Notes: generated by a model from the sequence alone, not told the origin. A stretch of DNA of 64,000 bases from Henckelia pumila (GCF_033568475.1 NC_133120.1:81134151-81198150), one strand, 5' to 3'. Positions 35,938-49,180 are shown, numbered from the stretch's first letter. A program made the numbers and translations.

Positions 35938-36168
35938 ATAAAATAATTATACAAGTAGTTAACGATACTAATTTAATACGAGTAAGTTGGTAAAAAAAAT
36001 AAGACATATAACATTACATATTGTGGAAATTGAACTATATATTTGAGGACTGAGACAGATGAAAAAAGAAATGCAACATAAATAAATGAAATGGATGGAG
36101 TATTATATACTAACTTTTACAGTAAATAGATTCAACTTTCAAGGATGGACACTTTATAAATTAGTAAC

Positions 36169-36323
36169 ACTTATGTGAGATGGTCTCATCGTGAGACGGA
36201 TCAATCCTATCCGTATTTATAATAATTAGTAATATTTTTGACATAAAATGTAATATTTTTTAATAGATAACTTATACAAGAGACCCGTTAAAAAAATAAC
36301 TCTTAAGACCGTCTCATATGAGT
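36169..36323. mobile_element. Small MITE with GAGACGGTCTC ends
   Basis: The left end ACTTATGTGAGATGGTCTC is an imperfect inverted match to the right end (AAGACCGTCTCATATGAGT). It is about 155 bp with no ORF. Related degenerate copies appear at about 36901-37051 (GAGACGGTCTCAC, GTGTGACCCAAAT) and about 38166-38350. No clear target duplication is seen. Confidence 0.6.
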
Positions 36324-36431
36324 TTTTGTCTTTATAAATTAATGTAAGGTCCACTGAAAAATCAATGTACTCCACATGGATTGCTAATTTTTATCCTTAT
36401 GGGTTCATGCACTCTTAAGATACTACCCTAA

Positions 36432-36818
36432 GGCTCAGTTTGGTACGGACGATGAGGTAAATAATATATAGATAAGTAATGTAATGTAATAAAAAATAAA
36501 TAAGAAATGATAGTGGATATTTGATTTGATTTGATTTGATTGATATATTATAGTTTATTTGATTTGATTGATTAAATTTTATATAAAAATGATAAATTAC
36601 CATATTATCCTTTTAATAATAAAAAAATATAAATAATATTATTTATAAGTGTAATATAGTAATTTCAATTTAATGATTTGATTGATGTAAGATAAATAAT
36701 TAATGATTTAATTGATGTAAAATTATAATTAATATATGAATAAATAATATGATAAGAATGTGTGATTAGACAGGATAATTTTATACATAGATTATTAATA
36801 ACGGTACCAAACGGAGTC
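36432..36818. mobile_element. PIF/Harbinger (Tourist-like) MITE, 387 bp
   Basis: 15-bp terminal inverted repeats (GGCTCAGTTTGGTAC and, at the right, GTACCAAACGGAGTC) are flanked by TAA on both sides (36429-36431 and 36819-36821), the TWA target duplication of this superfamily. The interior is AT-rich with TTTGA repeats and no ORF. Confidence 0.8.
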
Positions 36819-38549
36819 TAAAGGTTATCATCTCATTAACCCTTGTACATAGAGATGGATGGTTAGTTTGTCTGTTTCAATTAATAAATAGTATTTTTTT
36901 TTGAGACGGTCTCACAAAGTTTTATCCAAATTATTCTGAGATGGACCAATTCTACTCGTATTCATAATTAAAAGTAATAATTTTTCTTGTGTGACCCAAA
37001 TAAAAGATTTGTCACACGAAATTGATCTGTAATACTGTTTCACTAAAATTTTTGTGTTTAACGCACATTCCGGGCATAATAAAGGGATATCCAAGATACA
37101 ATTATTATTATTTTTTTATATCGAAATACCGATTGGAAAAAAAAAAAAAAAAAGGAAAATTTGTTTGCATACGCAAATGAATTTAGCTAATGCGAGGCCT
37201 GTAATATACATAGCTAGAAATATGTCCATTTGAAAATGATTGGCCACTGATCCGCCATTTGTTGATATTTTTGTACGTAGTGACTGGAGACCAAGAAAAA
37301 AGTGTCACTCGAACAATTTGAAAATGATTGGAGACCGGGATAAATGAGAACTAACGGCTATTAAATTTTCCAAGAAAAGTTAATTAATAAATCTCATCTA
37401 CGATTTATAATTAAAGATACAAATTTTATCCTCCATAATCTGAAATTCCTTATGTATTATAACAATTTAAATTAGCCCTGATTAAATAAATTCACTGCGT
37501 AAGTCTAACCTGTAACGGATCTGTTTGGTTTTTGGGGGAAAAAATTCGAGCCAAATGAATAACATATGAGGATTACTAAATCAAGATTTTTCTAAATAAT
37601 TAACATTATAAATAAACCAATATATAAAAAAAAATAAACCAATATCAATTCACACGCAAACATTACAAAAATTTAACTTGTAACATATCATGATGACATT
37701 ACAAATTTAGCGTTAATAATAAAACTCCTCAAAATTAATTGTTTTACTTTCAAAAGAAACTCCACAATCATCTGCTTTCACTTATATCAATAAATATTTT
37801 ATATTGAAAAATTTTTAGAGAGAAATAAATTTTATCTAAACTTTGAACCAAATCAATTCTATTGGTTTGGTTGAATTTAATTCTGATTTAGTTTTGCAAT
37901 TTGATTCTATTGTGGAAAAAATTATTTTTCAACATACTGGAATCGTATTCAATTCGCTCATTTTTATTTTTACACTTATTTTTGTGCACATTCTTTTCTA
38001 GTTTTTTTTTTCCTTGTTACGATCCACAAAATCGATTTTATTGTTTTATAATTTTATAAAACACAATTAAATTTCTTTTTATACCTTGTGAAACATGCAC
38101 CGTGAACATCGGAACATGACATGGAGATATCTTTTTTTTTTAAAAAAAAATAATAATAATAAGATAAAAACTCATGTGTGACAATTTTACGTGTCAAATT
38201 TTATGATGCATATATCTTATTTGGGTCACTTATAAAAAAAATCATTTTGAAGTCAAAATTTTTATTATTTTATTATAAATATAAGTTAGATTTACACATT
38301 AAATAGATAAAAATAAATGATATCATTTCACAAAAAACTAATACACTAATAAATAGAATCTAAGAGACGGAATATTTCATGTCACCTACAAAGACACACT
38401 ACCTGCATAGTAAACCTCACATATATTGATAAATGTCAACCGTTAAAATGTATTTCAAGACGGTATTCTTACAGGTAACATCTAACATTCTAACGGGAAT
38501 GCCTATGCTAGCACATGAGCACTGTCCGTGTGCTATATCCAACGATCCA

Positions 38550-38599
38550 TTTTTTTTGTATTTGAAATGTTTGCTTGAACATCTCAAATACAAAAAAAA
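38550..38599. repeat. Near-perfect 50-nt hairpin upstream of CAO
   Basis: T8-GTATTTGA at 38550-38565 pairs exactly with TCAAATAC-A8 at 38584-38599. Inner bases ATGTT and AACAT also pair, with loop TTGCTTG. It lies about 340 bp upstream of the CAO start codon. It may be a tiny MITE remnant or a structured element. Confidence 0.6.
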
Positions 38600-38940
38600 T
38601 TCTGTCGTATCCAATTCGGACACTGTCAAAATGAGATAGCATGGACCGCTCCCATTCTAACTAGTAGAGAGAGACAGGAAGATACTGGTGAAAATTGAAA
38701 AGCATGTAACGAAAAACTTGTGGAGGAGGAAGGTGCCACGAGGGAATGGAAGAGAAGCCCACGAAATTCCAGCTGGCAATCCATGGCAGGGTAATCGAGA
38801 TCGCGCGAAATACTCACCTCTTATCAACAATTAAATCTTTTGCAGATCAAATATCTCTCTCTTCTTTCTCTCTCTAAGCTCCCATTGCCTGGCTGACTTT
38901 CTTTCCACCCCACCACCCCAATTAGTTTCCACTTTCCTCC

Positions 38941-41913
38941 ATGTCTGCCATTGCCACCGCTGCTGCTCTTGCCCTTCCACTCTCTTTCTGCCGCTCTTCC
39001 AAGGACTACACCAAAAAGGTGCTTCCTTTTCTTCTTTTCTTTACTGTTTCTGTGTTTTTTTTTTTTAAAAAAATGGTGGTTTGTTTTCTGACTTGTGTTC
39101 ATTCTATGCATTTTGTCACACCATCTGGGTTGTCTATAGTTAATGGATGGTGTTCTTTGACTTTGTACTGTAGGAGATACTTGAGGAGACTGTTTTTGAA
39201 ATCTAACTTTCGGGATTTTATGTATTTGTATGGGGCATTTGAGAGCAGAAGGTTTTTCCTTTTTTATTCATTGTGCATACTCCATTCTGTTTGGAAAGTT
39301 TTAACCTTTTTATAATTTCAATGATGGGTTTACAGTTCCTCAATGTATGCTGCAACATTTGCTTTTGTTCGCAGCTGATATTTTGTATGTAGTTCAAAAA
39401 TCATAAATTACGTTCTGTTCCCTTACACCCGTTTGTTCATAATCCACAAACAAATTTTTATTTTTATTTTTTTTCCAAATTCTTTCTTTACTCTCTGTTT
39501 TAGCTTACAACTCTTGATCCTTAGCTCAACCATGGTGTTTCTTTGGAGTCTAGCAGGGTGTCAGAGGAGGATTTAGAGTGTTTGCTATTATTGGTGAAAA
39601 TGGTGGTTTCCTTGAAAGGAAAAACCCGTGGAATACTCTTTTTGATGTAGAAGATCCGCGATCTAAGGTTCCCACCAATAAAGGCAAGTTTCTTGATGCG
39701 AATCAAGCTCTGGAAGTGGCGCGATATGATATACAATACTGCGATTGGAAGGCTCGGCAAGATGTTCTCACAATCATGCTTCTGCACGAAAAGGTTGGTC
39801 TATGAGTTCTCTGCTTTGAAACATTCATTGGAAGCCCGTGTCTGATATTGTTCGATGGTGTATTGTGAAACCGTATTCGAATTTATCATTTTATCTGAAT
39901 GAATTTTCCCACCGCGTCTGAGCTTCTCGAACTCTATAATGTTGTGTAGGTTGTGGAGGTATTAAATCCTCTGGCTCGTGAATTCAAATCAATAGGAACT
40001 CTAAAGAAGGATCTTGCAGAGTTGCAGGAGGAACTTGCAATAGCTCACAATCAGGTACTGCACGCAACGATAGAGTTTTTTCAAAATCCGCCAAATACAC
40101 CGTGAAACTTTTACCATTCTAACATTTGTGTATGAGGAGATATCAAATCAAATCTGTGGCTGCTTACTCTTTTTTTGAAACTGTTTAATCAACGTTTTTA
40201 GGTACATATATCAGAAGCAAGGGTTTCTACTGCTTTGGACAAATTAGCTTACATGGAAACATTGGTTAATGATAAAATCTTACAAGACACAAAAACCCCG
40301 GAATCTGACTCGCTACCCTCTACTCCAAGTACCTCTTCCGCACAATTTCTTGATACCGTGAAGAGCAGCAAGCAGTCCCGACGAGGCCTTAACGTGTCTG
40401 GTCCTGTCCAACCTTATAGTCCCAATTTGAAGAATTTTTGGTACCCTGTTGCATTTTCTGCAGATCTGAAGGATGATACCATGGTGAGGCCTGTTTAATG
40501 GAAATTTTGTTTCATGTTATTCCGGACTTCTTCAGCAACACTGCTTTTATGTATCCTTTGCAGGTCCCAATGGACTGCTTTGAAGAACCTTGGGTTCTGT
40601 TTCGTGGGAAAGATGGCAAACCAGGTTGTGTCCAGAATACTTGTGCTCATAGAGCCTGCCCCCTTCATCTGGGTTCCGTCAACGAGGGTCGTATTCAATG
40701 TCCTTATCATGGTGAGAATATGAGTATCATCTGGAAATTTATTGTGCGCTTCAGGGCGCGGCCATTAGTTTGAACCCTTTCAACCGGTTATTTCATAGGA
40801 CAAAACTTGATGATCTGTATTTGATCATAAACTTAATTTTCAAAATCAGGGTGGGAATACTCAACTGATGGAAATTGTGAAAAGATGCCATCAACTAAAA
40901 AACTACATGCCAAGATCAGAGCTTTGCCATGTTTGGAGCACGAAGGAATGATATGGATTTGGCCGGGGGAGGATGCTCCTGCAGCTAAACTGCCTTCTTT
41001 ATTACCACCATCAGGATTTCAAATACACGCCGAGGTATTTTTTGCTCCTAAATATATTCTGTCATACCGATTCATCAAAATTTTCATTATAAATACATAA
41101 TTACTGTAATTCTTCTTACGCACTTGATGATGGCAGCTTGTAATGGAACTTCCGGTGGAACACGGGCTACTTCTGGACAACCTTTTGGACCTTGCACATG
41201 CTCCTTTCACCCACACTTCTACATTTGCTAAGGGATGGAGTGTTCCCAGGTTTGTTAATTGGGGCTTAATACATCAGCGTCACCGAGAAAAATTGCCAAC
41301 AACTCACTCTGTTTTGCTTCTTTTGCTGTTATATTCACAGCTTGGTGAAATTTTTGACACCGGCATCTGGACTGCAAGGATACTGGGATCCATATCCAAT
41401 TGATATGGAATTCCGGCCACCTTGTATGGTATTATCTACTATTGGGATCTCGAAACCTGGGAAATTAGAGGGGCAGAGTACAAGAGAGTGCTCGACACAT
41501 CTACACCAACTTCATGTTTGCCTACCTTCATCTAGACAGAAGACTAGATTGTTGTACAGGATGTCATTGGACTTTGCTCCTATCTTAAAACACATTCCTT
41601 TCATGCAATACCTGTGGATACATTTTGCTGAAAAGGTACATTCTTGGTTTCTTCTCATATATAATTCTGTCAGAAAAAATTCTGCTACTCAAATTCCTTG
41701 GATTATCCATAAATATCTGATCACCAGCTTACACTTGAACAGGTTTTGAACGAGGATCTGCGTCTTGTGATTGGTCAACAGGAACGAATGCTGAATGGCG
41801 CAAATATATGGAATATGCCTGTAACATATGATAAGCTTGGAGTCAGGTACAGGCTATGGAGAGACTCGGTGGAACAAGGGTCTAACCAATCTCCTTTTAG
41901 CAAATCGACGTAG
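38941..41913 (+). CDS. CAO: Chlorophyllide a oxygenase (CAO), 9 exons, 537 aa
   Basis: A plastid Rieske-type mono-oxygenase that oxidises the C7 methyl of chlorophyllide a to formyl in two steps, giving chlorophyllide b. It thereby sets antenna size and the chlorophyll a/b ratio. Exons: 38941-39018, 39557-39793, 39950-40054, 40202-40483, 40564-40711, 40850-41034, 41137-41249, 41341-41635 and 41743-41913. All introns are GT-AG, and phases join into one open frame. Residues 1 to about 35 are transit-peptide-like. Next comes the regulatory A domain (FDVEDPRSK through [18 protein letters not shown]), which controls protein stability by chlorophyll b feedback. A linker, and then the catalytic domain (from about residue 190), follow. 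Rieske ligands are C261, H263, C280 and H283. Mononuclear iron-site residues lie in [13 protein letters not shown] (H366, H371). Length matches the family (about 536 in Arabidopsis). A CT-rich 5' leader (38850-38876) precedes the ATG. Nothing is broken. Confidence 0.97.
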
Positions 41914-42466
41914 AGTATTTAATCGGTTTTCTTCCATTGATTCTTCATACACCATCACCCTTCCGAAACATAACGATCAAATCCTCGACTAAACAGTACT
42001 ACAGTATTCGTTCATACAAGAAAATCCCAGCTGAAGCTCAGAATCTGGAAATATATTCTCAAAACGCACACCCTTTGTACAAATAAGAGCAACTGTACAC
42101 TTGTAATTTTTCCCCCTCCAAGTTTTTGTGTACAGTTTCTGCAGCTATATCATTAGTCTCAACTTCCAACCCCTTGTTGACAACTACGATCTGATGTTCA
42201 TCTTGTAATAAGTGAATATATCAGATGCAACATGAATCAATGATTATTACAGTTCAAAGTTTGAATCTTTAAGCAAAACCGAAACAATCGATATTTACTC
42301 TCATCATGAATAATAAAAACAAAACTGTTTCATAAAGCAACTGAACGGCATCACACTTCAATACCATATTAACAAAAAGACCAAAAACCAATATTATTAC
42401 TATACCACACTTAAGCTTCAAAAAATAAACTATAACACACTCGAAGCCCTAAAAAAGTTGATTGTC
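41914..42466. other. CAO 3' UTR and intergenic spacer
   Basis: AT-rich spacer between the convergent CAO and zinc-ribbon genes. No ORF or repeat is recognised. Confidence 0.6.
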
Positions 42467-42763
42467 TCATTGCGGACCCACAAAAGGGCCAGTATCGGAA
42501 GGAGGAATCCACCTCCCAGGCACGGACTGGGACCGGATAGCATCTGTAGGCGAGAGAGACTGAGGGAAAAAGAGATTGCAGTTATCGCAGCGCAGCAGCG
42601 GGTGATTCCCAGGCCACCGCCACACCGGCACAAAGAAAAGCTTCAGCACTTTCTCATACTCCATGAGGTCGGCGCGTGATCCGCAAGCTATGCACTTCCC
42701 CGCGCCGCTTTCCAGCAACTTTGTCGGCTGCTGTTCCAAACTTCCTACGAAAAAGAAAAACAT
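42467..42763 (-). CDS. Small zinc-ribbon protein, 98 aa, C terminus probably frameshifted
   Basis: A single-exon ORF starting MFFFFVGSLEQQ. It has the pattern C-x2-C (GKCIACGSRADL), KLFFVPVWRWP and C-x2-C (LRCDNCNLFFPQ), matching small plant and fungal proteins with a zinc-ribbon-15-type domain of unknown function. Family members that I recall are longer and end in a second ribbon with a PFCGS motif. Here that motif appears only in another minus-strand frame (FRYWPFCGSAM, 42471-42503), with one Cys replaced by Trp. The reading frame instead runs through an unrelated tail, TDAIRSQSVPG to VGPQ. An indel near 42545-42560 is the simplest explanation. The N-terminal four-Cys module is intact, so the truncated protein could still fold. 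It is convergent with CAO. Confidence 0.72.
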   Translation of the reverse strand: MFFFFVGSLEQQPTKLLESGAGKCIACGSRADLMEYEKVLKLFFVPVWRWPGNHPLLRCDNCNLFFPQSLSPTDAIRSQSVPGRWIPPSDTGPFVGPQ

Positions 42764-44209
42764 CGTCCTCTCTGAGCTGGGCTCTGCCTCAATAAATAGT
42801 TAGAATATCCTTTCTTGTTCAAATTGGGTCATCTATTTTCTAGGTTACTGTTTGGGTTCACACGTGTGATTTGGCTAATTAGTGATTGTTAATTGAAAGA
42901 TTAAATAATATGATTTTTTTTTTTGGGTTAAGAAATAAAATTGGATGATTAATAAAGTGTTTGATTGGCCGGATTAATAAATTCATGATAATTTTTTATA
43001 TTTATGTGAAAATATTAACTATTCCCTTTTTTCAACGCTATCTTTCTTTTTTCTGGCTCTTTTTCCATATAAAAGTAATCTTAGAGCTATAAAAATTAGT
43101 TGGGCTCAAAATTGATTAGCTCGTCCTGTAATGTCCCTAAATAGGATTTTGGGTTGACAATTTTTCTACATTATAAAAAAACAAATGGCATGTTACGAGT
43201 CGGTCCGTCTTAACTCGTTAAATATAATTAAATATTGATGGACCGATCAACCCGACAAAATAGACGGGTTGAATGGTAATTTCTCAACAGATGGATTCAT
43301 CACATCACTCAATTTTTAATTTTCTGCTTCCTAGTATTTCTTAGAAATAAATAGTCTAATATAATAAAAAAAATTATAGTTAATATATTATTTGATTTGA
43401 ATAATAAATAAAATTTGTTTGATTTGATTGATTAAATTTTAAAAAAATTAATGTATCATGATTTTTTTAATTTTTAATTAAATTATATTTTTAACAAAGA
43501 TAAATTAGATATGACATAAATTTGATTTAATTTCAATGGTAATTTAACCAATTTAATTTTATATTTTATTAGTAAATTGATATAGGTCACTCGGTCTTTT
43601 AAACATATCCTTTTTTAATTTAACTTTATTATAATTATTTAAAAAATTAATATGTCAAATATATAAATTTTTTAAAATAATATTTATATTGTACGCATTT
43701 TTAAATATTCATCTTTTCTATTTTTATTATTGGGATTAAAATTTTTGTAATAAACAATTAATTATAAAAAGTTGTTTGAACTTGAACAAATTTTATTTAG
43801 ATGAAAATCAATCAATATTTTATATATTTTAACATGTTAAATATATATTTTAATTAAAAATTATAAAATATGATAAATTTTTTTTTTATAAAAACGTTAT
43901 TCTATGATTTAAAGTATAATATAAATATTTTTTTTTATTGTCATGTTAGATTAGCAAAATTTTGGTTCTTTAATATATCTTGAATAAAAAGTAACCAAAA
44001 TTTTTTGTGCATCGGTATAAAAATTTTTTCTGTTATTTTATATTTATTGTATATAATAAAAAATATTTTATTTTATATTATAAAAAAATGTGTCAATTTT
44101 TTAAGTAAAGTATATGTAATGGTAAATTTGTCTAATAATTGATTAATTATATGAGGTGAAGTTTTATTAATATCGTTTGGGGTGTAAATAACACTTTTTT
44201 TTCTAATAC

Positions 44210-44272
<63 letters not shown>

Positions 44273-45755
44273 TATTATTATTATTATTATTATAAAATGC
44301 CGAACAAGTTGCATTTTGATTTCAATTTTGATGTTTTTTCACATTTTACTCCATGCTAATGTGTAACAAACTAATTAAATAATTTACTAATATTATTTGA
44401 TTTGATTATCTTGATACATTGATTACTATCTTTAAAAGTTATGTTAGTTCATTTAAATTCACTAATGTATCCAGAACAACAAAACTAACCAAATTGTGGG
44501 CATATGTTTTAGTTTCAATTTTTTATGATATTTAACTTGTTATGTTAATTTATTCTAAAAAAAAATTATGTTAATTTGAAATAAATTTGAGTAATTCCAT
44601 ATATCTTCTACAGTCCGGTTTAATCGATAATCAAAATGCGAGGAAATCAAACTAAGGCAATTGGTGGATAAGAATGATTCTTTGAAACAGGTACAAACAA
44701 TATTAAAGTTCGGTATATGGTTTTCAAAATAGATTTCCATAAGATAATGTTACCAAACCGTTCAAGTTATGCAAAGGTAAACTCATACACTCGTATGTTG
44801 TATTGATGTTGAAAAATATTTGGCTATACTTTGATGTCAAGTAAATCTCTATAAATATCGTTTAACAATGACAGTGCAAGATAAATGACACATCAGCAAG
44901 GCTTACATTATTTGAAAATGTAACTTCAGATTTTATTGATTGCTCTGTGAAGAAATACATTGTATTACTGAATAAGGAATACATAACTGTAATTTGTAAA
45001 CATAAATCCAAATGTCAAGTTCCAAATTTAATGTTTACTAAACTGTCCATTGCCATTGAACTTATTTACTAATATGTCCACTGAAATTACATAATAAAAG
45101 GAACTGGATGAAACAAAATTTTTCATTGCTCTTGACAACACAATCAAGGGAGAGCATGTGTTTCTTTTCAAGATGGATCAAGAAATTCATAAACAGAAAA
45201 GACTCTGTCTATAGTTGTGGAAGGCTTCCAAAAGCCGCTGTCTTTGACACAAAATATCTAAAACCCAAGAGAAGTCAACCAGTTTTCGGGATCGCAAAAG
45301 GAAAAAAAAAAAAAATTCATTGAAAACTACAAATAAGTAAAGATGATGCGAAGGTATCAAAACAACCAACAGATGAAATCATTGAAATCGAAAATAACGA
45401 TAGCATAGCTGCATTTACTCAAAAAAGAATTACTCAAAGAAGAAGACGGATATTGGATCAAAGAAAAAGAAGCATGAATTAAAGTGATTAACGGGAAAGA
45501 AGAAAAATATTGATTAGTTATATTTCTAGGCATAAGTAGTATTATTTGAATAATTCTTTCCAAATAAAACTGGTTTGTATGAATGAATGATTGTTTCCAA
45601 ATATATGTTTTTGATATTTGTGGTATTATAGTCGCATTTCCCTCGTTTATTGCCTTTTTCCATTTGTAAATATGCATACCATATTTGACACAATAGTCAT
45701 AGAACATATATAACACACATATATAATACTGTTCTCGATCAAGTACAACACATAT
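42764..45755. other. AT-rich intergenic region
   Basis: No gene is recognised. It holds poly(A/T) runs, a TTTGATTTGA repeat patch (about 43385-43440) like that of the PIF-type MITE, and a microsatellite at 44210-44293. The 3' UTR of the BTB gene should start at 45755. The short ORF at 45108-45323 has no recognisable domain. Confidence 0.55.
44210..44293. repeat. (AAT)n(ATT)n palindromic microsatellite
   Basis: About 20 AAT units run directly into about 8 ATT units, so the tract is self-complementary and can form a hairpin or cruciform. Confidence 0.95.
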
Positions 45756-47727
45756 TCACGTCGGTTTCCAAACTGCAAGCAACTCTTGGAACATCTCGAC
45801 CACCAGTTCACGATCCGCATGCCTGAAGAATTCGTTCATTTCGTCTCTGACGTCGTAAATCTTCCCAAAATCGAGCAAATACATCATGCATCCTTTCTTC
45901 AGTTTATTCAGGTGGTAAAGCCAAGCCTCCTGCAACCTCTCTAGCACATTCCCCGTGCTGATATCTTCCAAAAGACTCTCCTCGCACGCATCCTTCAAGT
46001 CCACGATGTCGTACTTGTTTGCTGCACCTAGTAATGCTAATCGATGCCTCCAAAATTCTTCTTGACTTATCGTTCCATACAAGTAAGTGAGAAGGGCCAT
46101 ACAGGACTCAGATGTCATGTCTTCGATGTCGATGGTGGATGATTCTTTTTCTCTCAGATTGTGCTGGAACATGCTGAGGAAAACAGGGGAGCTGGCTGAA
46201 AGAATCGCTTTGTGGGCTTGGAGGGTTCCGTCGCATGTGTTGATGGTCACGTCTGAATGAATAGCTTCATCCAGCATGCGAGAGAGGCATTTGAGAGTGC
46301 TCTGTGTCGCCAGATATTGCATCATGCCATCGCTGGGCCATATAGAGCTTCCTTCTCCACCCTAAAATTCCACAGGAAAAGGACATCGCAAGGACGAACA
46401 AAAAATGTTTCACAAAATAAGGACAAAACTACAAGTTCACTGTCCCGATTCACAATGTTACTCGTGTAAATGCATGTGCTACAAGAAGCTTCAAAACTAT
46501 GGCGACTGAGCAAAAAAATTCATAGGGCAAAATCATATTTCCGTGCATCTATAAAACACATTAACAGATAGAAAAATATGCTGTAGGTTTTGATAAAACA
46601 AACAAGCAAGAGATTCTCACATTTACACCGCAGATCTTAAGGTCCAGAAACTCCACATCAATGACGAATCGACCTTGGAAGTTAACATCCACAGGACAGG
46701 CAAAGTCATCACTTGACCGCAGCAATCTCTCGTGGACTGAGCATAAAACCACCACCATATTTTCAATGAACATATACAAAAGGCAACCCACATAAGTATA
46801 AAACCCCATTGGTACATCGATATTCACGGAAAATCTATCCCCGAACCATTAGATGCATGGACTTAATTTTATTTGGAGCCCATTCATATCAATGGCCAAA
46901 CTACACCGGGAGTTTTACCTCCGGCGTAGCATAGTTTGGGCCGACATGGACATTCGAGCATTTATTCATTCACTTTGCTCAAACCTCCTCAGAGCAATGA
47001 CTGAGAGCCAAATTTTGTCTCGAAGTTGAAAATATATATTAAAAATAATGGTCTTCACTTGTTACTGAACATTGAGAGGAATTCATATGCCATAAATCAA
47101 CAACTCTCCAGCTTTAGTTACCATCAATATTTTCCCAAAATCGAACAATAAGTTTGGTTTCTTTACAGGGTAATTTGAAGCTTTCCAAAAGCTAATGTTG
47201 ATGTTCTCATCTTTTGAAAGCCAACAGTCATGATAGGAAAACTTAGATTACTAAAATTTTACATACTATCATAAGTAAAACAAATACAAAATCAAACCCA
47301 ATAAATGGATAAAATCACAAGTAAAGGTCAACGAAATCATAATAGCAACAAAAGTAGATAAATTCATACTCGGCGAAATAAAGGGCCTTCGATTGGAACC
47401 AGAGGTGGTGACTCGTATAACAAACCGGGCAATCGGCGGCTGGTCTTTCGAAACCCGAGACGGTTCAGGGAAAAGCCGGATATAAACTGATCGATTCTTC
47501 TCCACAGAAAGATGCCTGGAAAGAGGGGGGAAATTGTTCAAAACCAGAAATCGGGTTCGAATTGATGATCCAATTGAAATACAAAAAGTTTAAGTTTAAG
47601 CCAATCGATACCAATTCCATATGCCGATTTTGAAAGGGTCGGATCTTTTGTAAGCCGTGGTTGGCCCGAAATTGTCGACTTTCCACTGTGCTAATCTTGC
47701 TATAGTTTCCACTTTCGTGTCCACCAT
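45756..47727 (-). CDS. BTB/POZ-domain protein, 4 exons, 327 aa
   Basis: Probable substrate adaptor for CUL3-type ubiquitin ligases. Exons on the minus strand: 47727-47612, 47515-47370, 46736-46621 and 46361-45756, with GT-AG borders and phases that join into one frame (984 nt). The N-terminal part (MVDTKVETIARLAQWKVDNFGP, WNWHLSVEKNRSVYIRLFPEPSRVSKDQPP, GRFVIDVEFLDLKIC) is a MATH-like module. The BTB/POZ domain follows (about residues 150-225: SDVTINTCDGTLQAHKAILSASSPVFLSMFQHNL, ESCMALLTYLYG) and then a BACK-like helical tail. It closely resembles the Arabidopsis BTB protein At1g21780 in length and order. It is transcribed divergently from the nucleotide-sugar transporter about 2.8 kb away. 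Confidence 0.93.
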
Positions 47728-47849
47728 TGTTGCGCCCTCAGAGTTCAGGCTGGAAGCGTGGCGGAAAGCTTAGTACACTTGCATTGTTGACTTAAGATTT
47801 AAGGAAGCGTGATGGGGGCATTTTAGTCATTCACTTGGAATTAAATTTA

Positions 47850-48153
47850 GGTAAAACTTCAATTTTCATCCCTTTGCGATTTCGATCCTCTATGTTTTCA
47901 TATTTCAATTTTAGTCTTGCATATTTTAATTTTTGGTAATTTTAATCTTTTTTATTCGAAAATGTTGGCGTAACACTTGACACTTCATCTTCAGATCAGC
48001 ATTGTATTGGTGCCACATCAGCGCCACATCAGAAAAAAAAGACTAAAATCACCCAAAAATTAATGAATATAGCGGACTAAAATTGAAATCTGAAAATATA
48101 GAGGACCAAAATCGCAAAATGACAAACATATTAGACTAAAAAACAATTTTTCC
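47850..48153. mobile_element. Mutator-like MITE, 304 bp, 9-bp target duplication
   Basis: Ends GG...CC with long imperfect inverted repeats of roughly 110 bp (left GATTTCGATCCTCTATGTTTTC, right inverse in GAAAATATAGAGGACCAAAATC). It is flanked by a perfect 9-bp duplication TTAAATTTA (47841-47849 and 48154-48162). No ORF. It lies just upstream of the BTB gene start, within its promoter region. Confidence 0.9.
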
Positions 48154-48162
48154 TTAAATTTA

Positions 48163-48544
48163 TAACATGGGCATTGGCTTAAAATTAAAATTTTTATAAC
48201 TCCCTCTTTGTAAGATTTATTTATTATTCAATTATAATAATGAATTATTTTAATTTGGTATCATCAATGAATTAACGCAACAAACACAATAATTAATATC
48301 TTAATCGGTTTACATCTTTCGTTATTTTCCTTTGAAAAGCCAATTTGATGGAACATTTTTGTTTGCAGATTTTGTTCAAATGAATGCAAGAAAATAAAAA
48401 TAATATGGTTTTTAATTTGGTGTCTTCAATACTAGAGTCGCACATACTTGTCCATCATTTAACTGCTCCAAAATTAATTATATCAAATAGAAATTATGTT
48501 TATTGAATTATTGTAATAATGTGCAATAATATTATAATAAATGC
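48163..48544. other. Intergenic spacer between two MITEs
   Basis: AT-rich, nothing recognised. Confidence 0.5.
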
Positions 48545-48552
48545 ATGCATCT

Positions 48553-48966
48553 TAGGAATGACAATGGGTCGGGTATGGGTAGGATATCGTGCCTCCATCC
48601 TCATACTCATTTATTCAATTCATCCCCATACCCATACCCATACCCATAGGATATTTAATTTCATCTTCATCCCCATATCCGTCGGATGATCGGATATTCT
48701 TACCCTACCCATATACCCATTTATTGCATATACTTCATAAAAATAATTTTTTTAAAATTTAATTATTTGATAACACTATACTTATTTATCAAAATTTTTA
48801 AGATAATAAAAAAATAAAACACCGATGAAAATTTACAACCAAAGACATATAAAAAATAAAACTTTTAAAAAATAGCATTAGTTTTATATTAATAATTTTC
48901 ATTATTTCATCCAACTAATATAATTCAACAAAAAAAAAAATTAAATTAGCATTTAAAAATTAATAC

Positions 48967-49003
<37 letters not shown>

Positions 49004-49180
49004 CGGGTATCAGGTCGGGTATGGGTAGGATACCACTATATCCTCCTCCATCCCCATTTACGAGATCCCAATACCCATTTATCCATTTATTTAATTGGGT
49101 CCAAAAAATGCATCCATACCCTCCTCCGTTCAGGTAGGATATCGAGTTCCCATCGAGTTCGGAGGAAATTGCCGTCCCCA
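48553..49180. mobile_element. hAT-type MITE, 628 bp, 8-bp target duplication
   Basis: Imperfect inverted ends (TAGGAATGACAAT and, at the right, ATTGCCGTCCCCA) are flanked by ATGCATCT on both sides (48545-48552 and 49181-49188), an 8-bp duplication as in hAT elements. The interior has GGGTATGGGTAGGATA near both ends in inverted or direct repeats, ATACCCATACCC tandem units at about 48628-48650 and a (TA)n tract at 48970-49001. No transposase ORF. Confidence 0.82.

Noticed and set aside
45108-45323. 71-codon ORF downstream of the BTB gene
   Set aside because: Short, with a lysine-rich tail from an A run; no domain or codon signal.
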